DNA from: Streptomyces sp. 6-11-2 | GTDB lineage: Bacteria; Actinomycetota; Actinomycetes; Streptomycetales; Streptomycetaceae | Length of the DNA: 64,000 bases | NCBI RefSeq assembly: GCF_006540305.1 | Contig: NZ_BJOR01000001.1 | Coordinates: forward strand, 806,001-870,000 | Direction: 5' to 3' | Shown here: one piece after another, positions 8,814 through 18,594 of the stretch | Position numbering within the stretch: the stretch's first letter is position 1 | How the letters are laid out: each line of letters opens with the position of its first letter | The notes under the pieces: model-generated | What the model was told of the DNA's origin: nothing | Seen by the model: the letters and a program-made list of their open reading frames with translations, nothing else | Databases searched by the model: none | Program-made: the position numbers and the translations under genes

Positions 8814-9521
8814 ATGGTCACTGAGGACAGCAGCGGAGAGGCCGTCGTACGGCTCGACGGTGTGCGCAAGGAGTACGGCGGGACGACGGCGCTGGACGGG
8901 GTGTCGCTCGAGATCCGGGCCGGGGAGGCGGTCGCGGTGATGGGACCCTCGGGGTGCGGCAAGTCCACCCTGCTCAACATGATTTCGGGCCTGGACCGGC
9001 CGACGGGCGGCACGGTCCTCGTGCACGGGGAGAACGTCGGGGAGCTGAGCGAGAAGGGGCTGGCCCTGTACCGGCGGCGGCGGATCGGCATGGTCTTCCA
9101 GTTCTTCAACCTCATCGACGACCTGTCCGCCTTGGACAACGTCGCCCTGGCCGCGCAGCTGACCGGCACCCCGGCCCGGCAGGCCCGCCGCCGCGCGCTG
9201 GAACTCTTCGAGGAACTCGGCATCGCCGACCGCCGGAACGCCTATCCCGCCGTGCTCAGCGGTGGTGAAAGGCAACGCGTCGCCGTGGCCCGGGCGTTGA
9301 TGAACCGCCCCGCCCTGCTACTGGCCGACGAGCCGACCGGCGCCCTGGACAGCCGCTCCGGCGAGCAGGTGATGGACCTGCTGCTCGACCTCAACCAGAT
9401 CGGCCAGACGCTGATCCTGGTCACGCACGACGAGCACCTCGCGCGGCGCTGCGCCAGCCGGCTGGTCCTCCTCGCCGACGGCCGGGTGGCGGGCGAGCAC
9501 GCCCTGGAGCCGTCCGCATGA
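8814..9521 (+). CDS. ABC exporter ATP-binding subunit (MacB/LolD type)
   Basis: The protein has all nucleotide-binding motifs: Walker A GPSGCGKST at about 44-52, a Q-loop in MVFQFFN, the signature LSGGERQRVAVARAL, Walker B LLLADEPTGALD and the H-loop in LVTHDEH. It energises the permease encoded immediately downstream. ATG at 8814 has no RBS but has TAGCGT at 8801-8806, seven bases upstream. That geometry fits a leaderless mRNA. An ATG at 8778 with GGGGG upstream is an alternative that adds 12 residues. The four-base overlap with the permease gene supports one operon. Confidence 0.92.
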   Translation: MVTEDSSGEAVVRLDGVRKEYGGTTALDGVSLEIRAGEAVAVMGPSGCGKSTLLNMISGLDRPTGGTVLVHGENVGELSEKGLALYRRRRIGMVFQFFNLIDDLSALDNVALAAQLTGTPARQARRRALELFEELGIADRRNAYPAVLSGGERQRVAVARALMNRPALLLADEPTGALDSRSGEQVMDLLLDLNQIGQTLILVTHDEHLARRCASRLVLLADGRVAGEHALEPSA

Positions 9522-11827
9522 GGGCGGTGTGGCGGGCCGCGCAGGCGGCCGTACGGCGGCGCAGGCTGCAGACGTTCGTCATCTGGCTGGTCACGTTGAC
9601 CTCGACCGGGGCGATCGTGGTCGCGCTCGGCCTGGTCGACGCGGCCTCCGCCCCGTTCGACAAGGGGTTCGCCCAGCAGCATGGCCCGCACGTCGTCGCC
9701 GCGTTCGATCCCGCCAAGGTCTCGGACGCGCAGTTGGCGCAAGCGGCTCGCCGGCCCGGGGTCGAGGCCGCCGCCGGGCCCTTCGCGCAGGCCGTGCTCG
9801 ACCTCCCGAGGGACGGCGCGCACGGCCTTCCCGGCGCGGTCACGGTCGTGGGCCGTCCCGGTCCCGGGGGCCCGGTGGACCGGGTGGACCTGTGGGCGGG
9901 CCGCTGGGCCACCCGGCCCGGTGAGATCGTCGTGAACCGGCAGTCGGACTGGACGCCCCACGACCTCGGCGAGCGGATCAAGGTGCCCTCGGGGCCGACC
10001 CTCACCATCGTCGGGTTCGGCTTCGACATGAGCCGCACCGCGGACGCCTGGGTCGCGCCCGATCAGATGCCTGCCCTGCACCCGACAGCCACCCAGATGC
10101 TGTTCCGCTTCACGGACGCGTCCTCGGAGAGCCGGCTCCGCGCGGCCCTGTCCGCGCTGACCGCGGAGCTGCCCAAGGACGCGCTCACCGCCTCACAGTC
10201 GTATCTCACGCTCAAAAGCCAGGTGGGAAGTTCGGCGCGGGCCTACGCCCCGTATCTGATGGCGTTCGGCGTTCTGGGCATCGTGGTGGCGGTGCTCATC
10301 GTCGGCAACGTGGTGAGCGGCGCGGTGATCTCCGGCTTCCGGCACATCGGCGTCCTCAAGGCGCTGGGATTCACGCCGGGACAGGTCGTCGCCGTCTACC
10401 TCACGATGGTCTCCGTCCCCGCGGTCGCGGGCTGCGTGGTCGGCACCGTCGTCGGCAACCTACTGGCGCGTCCCCTCCTGCAGTTCGTGTTCATGGGACC
10501 GGACGCTGGGGTGTTCCACAACAGCGTCGGCATCGCGCCCTGGGTGAACGTGCTCGCGCTGCTCGGCATGCCCGCCGTCTGCGTGCTCGCCGCGCTCATT
10601 CCGGCGGCGCGTGCGCACCGGCTGTCCGCGGCGCGGGCGATCAGCGCGGGTAGCGCCCCGCGCGCCGGACGGGCTCTGGGCATCCAGCGCCGGCTGGCGG
10701 GCAGCAGGCTGCCGCGGTCGGTGAGCCTGGGGGTGGGCCTGCCGTTCGCCCGGCCCGGCCGCAGCGGCCTCACGCTCGCCGCCGTGGTCCTCGGGGTGGC
10801 CACCGTGACGTTCGCGACCGGCCTGGGAACGACGATGACCAGGTTCGGGGACGCGGGCCGGGACGCCTACCAGGTCTCCGTGTACGCGAGCAGGGTCAGC
10901 CACGGCAAGGTGATCGGGCCGGAGCATGGGGACCTCGCGCTCCAGTCGCTGCTGCGCGCGCTGCCCGGTGCGAGCGGTATCACCGCGAGGGGGGTCGCGG
11001 AGGCCCGTATCGCCGGCTCGGTGCGGCCGGTGATGCTCGAGGGACGCCGCGGTGACCGGCCGCAGTCGGACACCGTGCTCGTCGAGGGCCGGTGGACGCG
11101 CGGTACCGGCGAGGTCGTGGCCACCTCGGCCTTTCTGCACCGGCACGGCCTGCGGGTCGGTGACCGTCTCGTCCTGGAGAAGGGCGACCGCCGGGAGAAG
11201 GTGGTCGTCGTCGGCGAGTCCATGGACCCCAACGGTCAGTTGGTCTTCACCGACTGGCCGACGCTGACGGCGCTGTCCCCGGGCGAGAAGCCCATCGCGT
11301 ACCTGGTCGCGTTGCGCGGCGACGCGGACCCGGCCGCCTACGCGCGCGCGGCCAGGGCCGTCGACCCCGGCATCGACCCGGTGCCGCAAGGCCCGAACAC
11401 CGTCACCCAGACCATCGTCGGCTCCGCGGCACTGCTCACCGCGATGCTCGCCGTGGTGGCCTCCCTCGGCGTCCTCAACACGGTGGTCCTCAACACCCGC
11501 GACCGCCGCCGCGACCTGGGCACGCTGAAGTCGATCGGCATGACGCCGCGTCAGGTGATCGTGATGGTGGTGACATCGATGGCGCTGCTCGGCGCGGTCG
11601 GCTCACTGCTCGGTGTCCCGCTGGGCATCGCGGGCTACGACCTGGTGGTGCCGCGGATGGCGGACGCCGTGGACATCGTCCTGCCCGCCTTCATGACGGA
11701 CGTCTGGCGGACCGGCACCCTGGCTCTCGTGGCCCTGTCGGGCGTCGCGATCGCGGTCCTGGGCGCGTACGTCCCGGCACGGGGCGCGGCACGGCTCACG
11801 GTCGCGGAGGCGCTGCGCAACGAGTGA
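9518..11827 (+). CDS. ABC exporter permease, FtsX/MacB-like, two FtsX domains
   Basis: The 769-residue membrane protein has an N-terminal helix, an extracytoplasmic MacB-core-like region (about 45-235) and three helices of a first FtsX domain (about 240-365). A second large outer region follows (about 420-620), then a final FtsX domain of three helices (about 630-769). It contains GVLKALGFTPGQV and LGTLKSIGMTPRQV, which are typical FtsX coupling-loop motifs. The start ATG overlaps the ATPase stop. Such exporters, next to a two-component system, usually remove antimicrobial peptides or envelope-active compounds. The substrate here is unknown. Confidence 0.9.
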   Translation: MRAVWRAAQAAVRRRRLQTFVIWLVTLTSTGAIVVALGLVDAASAPFDKGFAQQHGPHVVAAFDPAKVSDAQLAQAARRPGVEAAAGPFAQAVLDLPRDGAHGLPGAVTVVGRPGPGGPVDRVDLWAGRWATRPGEIVVNRQSDWTPHDLGERIKVPSGPTLTIVGFGFDMSRTADAWVAPDQMPALHPTATQMLFRFTDASSESRLRAALSALTAELPKDALTASQSYLTLKSQVGSSARAYAPYLMAFGVLGIVVAVLIVGNVVSGAVISGFRHIGVLKALGFTPGQVVAVYLTMVSVPAVAGCVVGTVVGNLLARPLLQFVFMGPDAGVFHNSVGIAPWVNVLALLGMPAVCVLAALIPAARAHRLSAARAISAGSAPRAGRALGIQRRLAGSRLPRSVSLGVGLPFARPGRSGLTLAAVVLGVATVTFATGLGTTMTRFGDAGRDAYQVSVYASRVSHGKVIGPEHGDLALQSLLRALPGASGITARGVAEARIAGSVRPVMLEGRRGDRPQSDTVLVEGRWTRGTGEVVATSAFLHRHGLRVGDRLVLEKGDRREKVVVVGESMDPNGQLVFTDWPTLTALSPGEKPIAYLVALRGDADPAAYARAARAVDPGIDPVPQGPNTVTQTIVGSAALLTAMLAVVASLGVLNTVVLNTRDRRRDLGTLKSIGMTPRQVIVMVVTSMALLGAVGSLLGVPLGIAGYDLVVPRMADAVDIVLPAFMTDVWRTGTLALVALSGVAIAVLGAYVPARGAARLTVAEALRNE

Positions 11828-11880
11828 GGCCGCGGCAGTGAGTTGAGCCGGGTACGCCGGACCTCGCCGAGCCGGCAGCC

Positions 11881-11913
11881 GCGGGCCCCGGCGGCGTCCC
11901 CGTCGGGGCCCGC
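11881..11913 (+). terminator. Terminator of the ABC exporter operon
   Basis: GCGGGCCCCG (11881-11890) pairs perfectly with CGGGGCCCGC (11904-11913) around a 13-base loop, about 55 bp after the permease stop. Confidence 0.7.
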
Positions 11914-12014
11914 GCATGACTGCGTCCTTCCTGGTACCGCTGGTCCCAGGAAGAGGGGACGCCTGGCTGCGCGGGCGGGCGGGACGGATCCCCCGCGACG
12001 CTGCCCGGCACAGG

Positions 12015-12046
12015 CGGCCGTGCCACCGGGTCGGGTGGCACGGCCG
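12015..12046 (-). terminator. Terminator of the GH54 gene
   Basis: A 13-bp stem with arms CGGCCGTGCCACC (12015-12027) and its complement (12034-12046), and a 6-base loop, lies just downstream of the arabinofuranosidase stop on the minus strand. Confidence 0.75.
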
Positions 12047-12071
12047 TGGTGCGGGTGGTGCGGGGTGGGTG

Positions 12072-13643
12072 TCAGGCCCAGGGGGAGGCCACGGCCCAGC
12101 TGGTGTCGTCGGCCCAGAGCGCGGTGTTGTCCCAGGTGTGGGAGCCGCCGTGGCTCGCGATGTAGGCGTCTTGGCTGTAATGGCGTACGAAGTCGCTGGG
12201 GTAGTTGGCGGACCGGAGCGAGACGCCCTGGCCGTTGTGGCTTGCCTGGGGGCAGAACGTGGCGTCCGGCCGGAACAGTGCGCTGCCGTCGTCGCCGGCG
12301 ATGCGCAGCCGGAAGTCGTAGTGCCGCAGGTACTGGCCCGGTTTGTCGGCGGACTCGAAGGAGACGCAGGAGGCGTCACCCAGGCCCGCGCGCACGATCC
12401 AGGTGGCGGCGGCCTTGTCGGCGGACGCGCTGGAGGAGGAGACCGTCGCGATGGAGGCGTTGCTGTCGGCGCTGTTGTGCCGGAGGTACTGGGTGGTGCA
12501 GCAGGAAGTGGTGGCCCGCAGCGAGACCCGCGAGCCCGCGGTCAGGCCGCTCGTCGCGGCGGACGTCGCGTAGCCGGCCGCGTTGATGTTGGCCTGTACG
12601 GCGTTCTCGGTGGCGTCCGAGGGGTAACCGGACGTCATGACACCCTCGTAGAAGGTGCCGGCGGAACTGTTGCTGTTGTCGCCGCCGATGCCGAGGATGA
12701 TGGCCCCTTCCTTGTGCATCGGGTTGTAGCCCGAGACGTTGGGGCGCGGTCCGCTGTAGTAGGTGGACAGGCCGCCGGACTGTACGTTGCCGCCCCGGAT
12801 CGCCCACTGGTTCGGCCCGCCCTTGACGACGGCGGTGAGGAACCGGTGACTGACACTGGGGTCGTTCGCGTTGTAGCCGCGGTTGACCCCGGAGAACAGG
12901 CCGTTCTCGAGGTCGGCCATGATCCAGGGGCCGTTTCCGCTGCCGTAGCCCCAGGACTTGCTGTTGCCGAAGTAGATGGTCTCCATGTGGCCGTTGCCGG
13001 TGTCTCGGCTGTTGGTCTCGGCGTTGCCGTAGTCGAAACAGCAGCCGCCGTTGTAGTGACTGCCGTCGAGGATCGCGTACATGCCTTCCGGCTGGTCTCC
13101 GGTCGCGATGCCGTTGGTGTTGTTGTTGCGGTAGCCGGTGCCGGGGGCGATGAAGACGCCGTATGCCTTGTGACCGCCCACGGTGACCGGTGCGGCGGAT
13201 GCTTCCGCCAGGTTGTCGTACCCGCCCGCGGCCGGGCCCGAGAACCCTCCGGGCGGTGCCTGGGTGAGGTGGTTTCCGCGGCCGGACTGGTCTTGGATGA
13301 CGGTGATGAGGCAGCTCGTTCCCGCGCAGAACGAGTCCTGCGCGGCAGCGTCGGCGTAACCGCCCGCGCTGAGCACACCGATGTCCCGGGTGGCGCCGTC
13401 GGAGGCGCGTTTGACCTGGTAGAGGCGGCCGTTGTACGCGGAGTACAGTGCGCGGGTCGTGCTGTGAGCGGCCACGCAGGGCGTGCCGCCGGAGGCGTAC
13501 AGGTCACAGGGGAGTGTGCCGGCGGCTGCGGCGCTGCTGCCGGCGGAGGCCCGACCGCCGAGCATGGCCGTGGCCATGGCCAGCACGAGCGCCAGCAGAG
13601 CTAGCGGTCTGACCCGCCTGGAGCGGGTCGGTGTCACAGACAT
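12072..13643 (-). CDS. Secreted alpha-L-arabinofuranosidase, GH54 with AbfB (CBM42) domain
   Basis: The 523-residue protein has a Sec signal (Arg-rich start, hydrophobic core to about 34). A GH54 catalytic domain follows at about 40-365. It starts with the family hallmark LPCDLYASGGTPCVAAHSTTR and contains SCLITVIQDQSGRGNHL and GCCFDYGNAETNS. The C-terminal AbfB beta-trefoil (about 375-520) has repeated QYLRH/FVRHY elements that bind arabinose side chains. It removes terminal arabinose from arabinoxylan and arabinan outside the cell. The gene is monocistronic, with a terminator behind and dyad sequences in front (see 13644-14092), so induction by pentose sugars is likely. Family assignment is strong. 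Confidence 0.93.
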   Translation of the reverse strand: MSVTPTRSRRVRPLALLALVLAMATAMLGGRASAGSSAAAAGTLPCDLYASGGTPCVAAHSTTRALYSAYNGRLYQVKRASDGATRDIGVLSAGGYADAAAQDSFCAGTSCLITVIQDQSGRGNHLTQAPPGGFSGPAAGGYDNLAEASAAPVTVGGHKAYGVFIAPGTGYRNNNTNGIATGDQPEGMYAILDGSHYNGGCCFDYGNAETNSRDTGNGHMETIYFGNSKSWGYGSGNGPWIMADLENGLFSGVNRGYNANDPSVSHRFLTAVVKGGPNQWAIRGGNVQSGGLSTYYSGPRPNVSGYNPMHKEGAIILGIGGDNSNSSAGTFYEGVMTSGYPSDATENAVQANINAAGYATSAATSGLTAGSRVSLRATTSCCTTQYLRHNSADSNASIATVSSSSASADKAAATWIVRAGLGDASCVSFESADKPGQYLRHYDFRLRIAGDDGSALFRPDATFCPQASHNGQGVSLRSANYPSDFVRHYSQDAYIASHGGSHTWDNTALWADDTSWAVASPWA

Positions 13644-14092
13644 GAGTGGCCTCCTGGGATGGGGGGCGGCGGCGTCCCACCGCCGGGGCCGGACGGACTC
13701 AGCAAAGGCATGAACATGTCATTTCTGAGGACGTCCGGAGCGGATCGAAGACTGCTGCCGTGCGCGTCCGGAGCTGTCAGAACGGCGACCAGATTTGACG
13801 GTATTTCGAACAACGGTCGCAGTTACGGACAAGCATTGATGATAGGAAGCCGTCGAAGAGTGTCAACATCTCTCACATGTCCGATATTTCGACCACCGAA
13901 ATCGGAGGTCAGAGAGGTGAGGAGCGAGCGCGGCGTTGACCACCTCGCTGATGCGGCCGCCCTGCCCAGCTACCTCGTTCCCCCGCGCCCCGACCGCCGT
14001 CCGGCCGCGTTGTCAGTGGTCGCCGATAGCTTCGATCATGTTCCGCCGAGGTGGCGTGAGCGCCCCCTTTCGCATGCATGGGAGATGGTGCG
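13644..14092. promoter_or_regulatory. Divergent control region, GH54 gene / SWIM-VWA-MoxR operon
   Basis: No gene is seen here. A dyad ATTTCG-ACCAC-CGAAAT lies at 13886-13902, and a related TATTTCGAA lies near 13801-13809. CGAAA/TTTCG half-sites of this kind are found as sugar-repressor operators in Streptomyces hydrolase promoters. That assignment is tentative. AT-rich stretches around 13790-13890 probably contain the minus-strand promoter. Confidence 0.45.
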
Positions 14093-14596
14093 TTGTCGGT
14101 CTGGGAGAAGTCGAGCACGGCACGGGTGGTGCCGTCGGCACGGCCGCGGAAGCTCGCGAAGGTGCCGTTCGTCGAGTTGGCCGACGGGCGGTTGCAGGGT
14201 GTGGTGTCCAGCGGGTCGGACATCGGACGCGTGTATGTGTCCTCGGTCGAGGCGGGGACGTACGCGTTCGCGTGCAGCACCAACAACAACCGCCCCTGCG
14301 GCGGTGCCCGCGGAATGTTCTGCAACCACATACGCGCGCTCATCGGCGAGGCCGTGCTGCAGTACGGCGCCGAGCGCGTGGCCCGGTACCTGAAGGTCGA
14401 GGTCGACGCGGCGGAGCCGGACGCGCACGCCGTCATCGCCGTCATGACGGCCACGCGCCCCACGGCGGCCGGCGGTTCGGCCGCGGCCCGGGTGTTCAGC
14501 CGGTTCCTGCGGCACCTGGCCTATCTCGAACTCGCGCCGAGTACCGCACCCGTGCCCGAGATGCAGTGGTTCCCCACGACGAGGGCGGTGGCCTGA
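14093..14596 (+). CDS. SWIM-like zinc-finger protein, first gene of VWA-MoxR operon
   Basis: The protein is about 167 residues. Its centre, FACSTNNNRPCGG followed by MFCNHIRALI, matches the Cys-x-Cys...Cys-x-His pattern of SWIM zinc fingers in an expanded form, with invariant-looking C and H positions. SWIM fingers bind DNA or proteins. TTG at 14093 (protein LSVWEKSS) has GGGAG eight bases upstream. ATG at 14078 adds five residues but lacks an RBS. The stop TGA overlaps the ATG of the next gene by one base. The role in the operon is unknown. It may recruit the ATPase complex to a substrate (inference). Confidence 0.7.
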   Translation: MSVWEKSSTARVVPSARPRKLAKVPFVELADGRLQGVVSSGSDIGRVYVSSVEAGTYAFACSTNNNRPCGGARGMFCNHIRALIGEAVLQYGAERVARYLKVEVDAAEPDAHAVIAVMTATRPTAAGGSAAARVFSRFLRHLAYLELAPSTAPVPEMQWFPTTRAVA

Positions 14597-15990
14597 TGCA
14601 TGCCGATCTGCTGTCCGACTCCGTCGACGGCCTTGACGAGGCTCTCGCGGCCGTGGACGGGTTCGACGAAGCTCTCGTCGCCGGTCTGCTGCGTCCGCAG
14701 CCCGGCCAGGCCGCCGGTCTGACCGGGCTCGCGGACGCCGTCGCCGGGACGCCGCTGGCCGCGCGGGTGGCCGAGGCCGCCGACAAGGCGGTCGCCGGAG
14801 CCGCCGACGAGGACCACTTCGTCGCACTCGCCGCGGCCCGTACCGCCCTGCTCGGTTCCGTGCACGACGCGCTGACCGATCGCGTCGAGGAGGCCACCGG
14901 CCGGCCGCGGGTCGAGGAAGCCGACACCGCGGCGGCCGGCGACGACGGGCACGCGGCGAATCCGTACGCCGCAGCGCGCAGTTGGTTGTGCGATCTGGCG
15001 CGGGCCGGCTGGCAGGGCATCGACCACGAACTCGTCGACGGGGCCGCGCCGGTTGTCTCCGCGATGCTGCCCGACCCGGCGCTGCGCCGCCTGGCCACGC
15101 TGCTCGACGGTTTCGCCGCCGAACTCGCCGCCTCCTGCCCGGGGGCGACCCTGGAGCGCGTGCCGGTGCGCCGCTGGGCCGACCTGTGGTCACGCGCCCT
15201 GCTGCTGACGCTGCCGGGCGCGGCGCGCGCTTCCGCCGTGGCCGAGGCGACCGGCCGGCTGCTGCCGCTCGGTGTCGACGTGCAGGAGCACGACACCGCC
15301 GTACAGGCGCAGGTGCACGCGGTGTTCGAGCCCGCGGACGGCGGCACGCCCCGGCTGGTGCGCGCCTCGGTGTCCGCGCCCAAGCCGGACACGGTCGTCG
15401 GCGCCGGTCTGTGGCAGCTGCTGCGGCCGCACATGTCCCTGCTGGGGGCCGTGAGCGAGGGCCGCGCCATGGACCTCGACGCGATGCCCGTCACCGAGGA
15501 GGGCGACCTGATCTGGGACGACGGCCGTGCGCGCATGGGTGAGCCCGCCGAGGTCCTCACCACCGCCCGGGTGGCCCTGCCCACCGCCGCCGCCTTCGCC
15601 ACCGCGCCGCTCGACCGGCATCCGGCCCGGATCGCGGTGCCCGTTCTGCTGGAGGGCTACGGCGTGGAGGAAGGCGACGACGGGACCGTCTTCCAGCTCG
15701 CCGGGTACCGCCTGGCCGTCGACACCGATCGCGTCCCGTCCGCCGGTCCGCTCGCGCCCGAGGCCGTCGCCGCGTCCGGCGCGTGTGTCGGGCTGCTGCG
15801 CTGGGACGCCGGACAGTTCCTGTTCCAGCCGCTCGCCGTCGAACGGACCGTGCGGAAGAAGGCCGTCGCCGTGCACGCGGGCGCCTGGGCCGGGGGTACG
15901 GCCGACAAGGCCGGGGTCCGGGCCGAGAAGGCCGCCACCGACGCCGTCACCGTGCTGCGCGAACGTGCCGGAAGGCTGCTGCGGAAATGA
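14596..15990 (+). CDS. Unknown protein of the SWIM-VWA-MoxR operon
   Basis: The 464-residue soluble protein has no membrane segments and a helical Ala/Asp-rich N-terminal half (repeated GLDEALAAVDGFDEALVAG). The C-terminal half, about 235-440, appears to be beta-rich with many hydrophobic strands (VQAQVHAVFEP, RIAVPVLLEGYGVEE). I cannot name a family with confidence. The gene overlaps its neighbours at both ends (TGATG and ATGA), so it is probably a stoichiometric part of the system. It is a candidate adaptor or effector of the MoxR-VWA pair. Confidence 0.75.
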   Translation: MHADLLSDSVDGLDEALAAVDGFDEALVAGLLRPQPGQAAGLTGLADAVAGTPLAARVAEAADKAVAGAADEDHFVALAAARTALLGSVHDALTDRVEEATGRPRVEEADTAAAGDDGHAANPYAAARSWLCDLARAGWQGIDHELVDGAAPVVSAMLPDPALRRLATLLDGFAAELAASCPGATLERVPVRRWADLWSRALLLTLPGAARASAVAEATGRLLPLGVDVQEHDTAVQAQVHAVFEPADGGTPRLVRASVSAPKPDTVVGAGLWQLLRPHMSLLGAVSEGRAMDLDAMPVTEEGDLIWDDGRARMGEPAEVLTTARVALPTAAAFATAPLDRHPARIAVPVLLEGYGVEEGDDGTVFQLAGYRLAVDTDRVPSAGPLAPEAVAASGACVGLLRWDAGQFLFQPLAVERTVRKKAVAVHAGAWAGGTADKAGVRAEKAATDAVTVLRERAGRLLRK

Positions 15991-17417
15991 CCGAGGACTT
16001 CTCCGGACAGGCTGCCGCCCCTGAGCCCGATCCGTACGACAACCGGCGGCAGGTCCTCTACTGGCGTCTGCTGGCCCGTCTCTTCGACCCGGAGGAGCAG
16101 GCCGGTCTGGAGTCGGCGAGTCTCGCCGTGGTCGAGGACATCGGCCTGCCGTCCGCCTTGCTCGACCCCGGTGCGTCGGTCGGCTCCGTCGTGCAGCGGC
16201 ACCCGGAGCTGGCCGCCGAGTTCGACGGGCTGATGGCACCGGCGCCGGACGAGGACGGCGAGCGCGACCGGGCCGCCGAGGTGCGGCGGGCGGCGCTGGC
16301 GTCGAAGGTGCTGCTGAACGTCTTCGCCTCGCGCCCCGGCACCGTCACCGCGGAGCAGCTGGCCCGCTGGCAGTCCGACGCCGACTGGCTGGAGCGCGCG
16401 CTGGGCTGCCGGCCCGGTGAGCTGCGCGGCGGACGCGGCGGCACCCACCGCATGGGGGCCGGAGGGGGCGTCAGCCCGACCGGCACCGGAATCGGCGGCC
16501 CCGCGCCGGACCTCAGCCGGCTGATCCCCGCGATCGGCCCGGAACTCGGCTCCATCGAGGGCGATCTCGTCAAGCGCATGCACCTGCGCGAGGTGCTGGC
16601 CGACCCGCAGCTGGCCTCGCGGCTGACGCCGAGCATGTCCCTGATCGAGCAGTTGCTGCGCGACAAGAACAACCTCTCCGGCGTGGCCCTGGCCAACGCC
16701 AAGGCTCTGATACGCCGTTACGTCGACGAGGTCACCGAGGTGCTGCGCACCCAGGTGGAGAAGGCCACGGTCGGCGAGCTCGACCGGTCCGTCCCGCCCA
16801 AGCGCGTGTTCCGCAACCTCGACCTCGACCGCACCATCTGGAAGAACCTCACCAACTGGAGCCCGGAGGAGGAGCGGCTCTACGTCGACCGCCTCTACTA
16901 CCGGCACACCAGCCGCAAGACGACGCCCCAGCGGCTCGTCGTGGTCGTGGACCAGTCGGGTTCCATGGTCGACTCGATGGTCAACTGCACCATCCTGGCC
17001 TCCATCTTCGCCGGGCTGCCGAAGGTGGACGTCCACCTGATCGCCTACGACACCCAGGCCCTGGACCTCACTCCCTGGGCACACGACCCGTTCGAGACGC
17101 TGCTGCGCACCAAGCTGGGCGGCGGCACCGACGGCACCGTCGCCATGCGGCTCGCGCAGCCGAAGATCGCCGAGCCGCGCAACACCGTCGTGGTGTGGAT
17201 CTCCGACTTCTACGAGTGGCGGCACCAGGAGCTGTTCGACAGCATGGCCGCCCTTCACCGCTCGGGCGCGAAGTTCATCCCGGTCGGCTCGGTGACCAGC
17301 TCCGGGCGCGGCAGCGTCAACCCGTGGTTCCGGGAGCGTTTCAAGGACCTCGGCACGCCGGTGATCTCCGGCCACATCAAGAAGCTCGTGCACGAACTCA
17401 AGACGTTTCTCACCTGA
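15987..17417 (+). CDS. VWA-domain (CoxE-like) protein partner of MoxR ATPase
   Basis: The 476-residue protein is helical at the N-terminus (about 15-145), has a Gly-rich linker at about 147-172, and carries a C-terminal von Willebrand A domain at about 314-475. The MIDAS motif is intact (VVVVDQSGSM, Asp322 to Ser326), with a later Thr in GGGTDGT and Asp in WISDFYEW. MoxR ATPases with VWA partners act as chaperones that insert cofactors or remodel protein complexes. Its ATG overlaps the preceding stop by four bases. The next gene starts 55 bp later. Confidence 0.88.
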   Translation: MTEDFSGQAAAPEPDPYDNRRQVLYWRLLARLFDPEEQAGLESASLAVVEDIGLPSALLDPGASVGSVVQRHPELAAEFDGLMAPAPDEDGERDRAAEVRRAALASKVLLNVFASRPGTVTAEQLARWQSDADWLERALGCRPGELRGGRGGTHRMGAGGGVSPTGTGIGGPAPDLSRLIPAIGPELGSIEGDLVKRMHLREVLADPQLASRLTPSMSLIEQLLRDKNNLSGVALANAKALIRRYVDEVTEVLRTQVEKATVGELDRSVPPKRVFRNLDLDRTIWKNLTNWSPEEERLYVDRLYYRHTSRKTTPQRLVVVVDQSGSMVDSMVNCTILASIFAGLPKVDVHLIAYDTQALDLTPWAHDPFETLLRTKLGGGTDGTVAMRLAQPKIAEPRNTVVVWISDFYEWRHQELFDSMAALHRSGAKFIPVGSVTSSGRGSVNPWFRERFKDLGTPVISGHIKKLVHELKTFLT

Positions 17418-17472
17418 TCACCGACCGTACGTCCGCGTCGTTGTGATCACCCCACGGAAAGGCCCTCCCCTC

Positions 17473-18594
17473 ATGTCCGACCTGCTGCGCGCCCCCGCCG
17501 AGATCAAGTACGCCGAGGAACTCGACTGGCTGGAGTCGATCGACGACGGTCCCAAGCCGTTCTCATGGCGTCTGTCCCCGAAGATGGTCCGCCTGTTCAT
17601 CCTGGGCTCCGAGCGCTCCGACGGCCTGGACCGGGAGATCTCGCAGAAGTGGTTCGGCGACCGGAGCTTCGTCGAGCGTTCCATCGTCACCCTCGCCTCG
17701 GACCGCGGTCTGCTGCTCATCGGCGACCCCGGCACCGGCAAGAGCTGGCTGGCGGAGCTGCTGTCCGCCGCGATCAGCCGTAACTCCACGCTGGTGGTGC
17801 AGGGCACGGCGGGCACCACCGAGGACCACATCAAGTACTCGTGGAACGTGTCCATGGTCATCGCCAAGGGCCAGTCGCGGGAGTCGATGATCCCCTCCCC
17901 GATCATGACCGCGATGGAGGCCGGTGCCATCGGCCGGTTCGAGGAGCTGACCCGGTCCACGAGCGATGTCCAGGACGCGTTGATCTCGATCCTCTCCGAG
18001 AAGTACATCTCCGTTCCCGAACTGGAGAGCGGCGGCAGCGACAACATCGTCTTCGCCAAGCCCGGTTTCTCGATCATCGCCACGGCCAACAGCCGCGACC
18101 GGGGCGTCAACGACCTGTCCTCCGCGCTCAAGCGCCGCTTCAACTTCGTCCGCATCCCCGTCGTGACGAACAAGAAGAGCGAGGCGGAGATCGTCCGTTT
18201 CCGCACCGAGGAACTGCTGCGCCGGCACTCGGTCGACCTCGATGTCCCGCCGACCCTGCTCGACGTGCTCCTGCAGAGCTTCGCCGACCTGCGCGCGTCC
18301 GCAGCCGCGGCCGGCAGCGACGACGAGAAGCTGGAGTCGGCGCTGTCGACCGCCGAGCAGATCGGCGTGCTGGAGGACGCCGTCCTGCACAGCAACTTCT
18401 TCGGCGAACGCGCCCTGACCGCCCGCACTCTCGCTTCCTCGCTCGTCGGCTCCCTCACCCGCCGCGAGCCCGAGGACCTGGCCATCCTCAACAAGTACCT
18501 GCACGGTGTCGTCGAGCCGCGCAGCAAGGAGGAGGGTGGCTCCTGGCCCGAGTTCCTGGAGGGCGGCCGCGACGCGATCGCCACGCTGTCATGA
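17473..18594 (+). CDS. MoxR-type AAA+ ATPase
   Basis: The 373-residue ATPase has Walker A GDPGTGKS at about 84-91, a MoxR-type Walker B region (AIGRFEELTRS), sensor 1 in IIATANSRDRG and an arginine-finger region SALKRRFNFV. The C-terminal helical lid spans about 215-370. It should form hexamers that drive remodelling with the VWA protein. ATG at 17473 has GGAAAGG about 11 bases upstream. GTG at 17443 would add ten residues but has no RBS. The stop overlaps the next ATG (ATGA). It probably powers the whole five-gene system. Confidence 0.9.
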   Translation: MSDLLRAPAEIKYAEELDWLESIDDGPKPFSWRLSPKMVRLFILGSERSDGLDREISQKWFGDRSFVERSIVTLASDRGLLLIGDPGTGKSWLAELLSAAISRNSTLVVQGTAGTTEDHIKYSWNVSMVIAKGQSRESMIPSPIMTAMEAGAIGRFEELTRSTSDVQDALISILSEKYISVPELESGGSDNIVFAKPGFSIIATANSRDRGVNDLSSALKRRFNFVRIPVVTNKKSEAEIVRFRTEELLRRHSVDLDVPPTLLDVLLQSFADLRASAAAAGSDDEKLESALSTAEQIGVLEDAVLHSNFFGERALTARTLASSLVGSLTRREPEDLAILNKYLHGVVEPRSKEEGGSWPEFLEGGRDAIATLS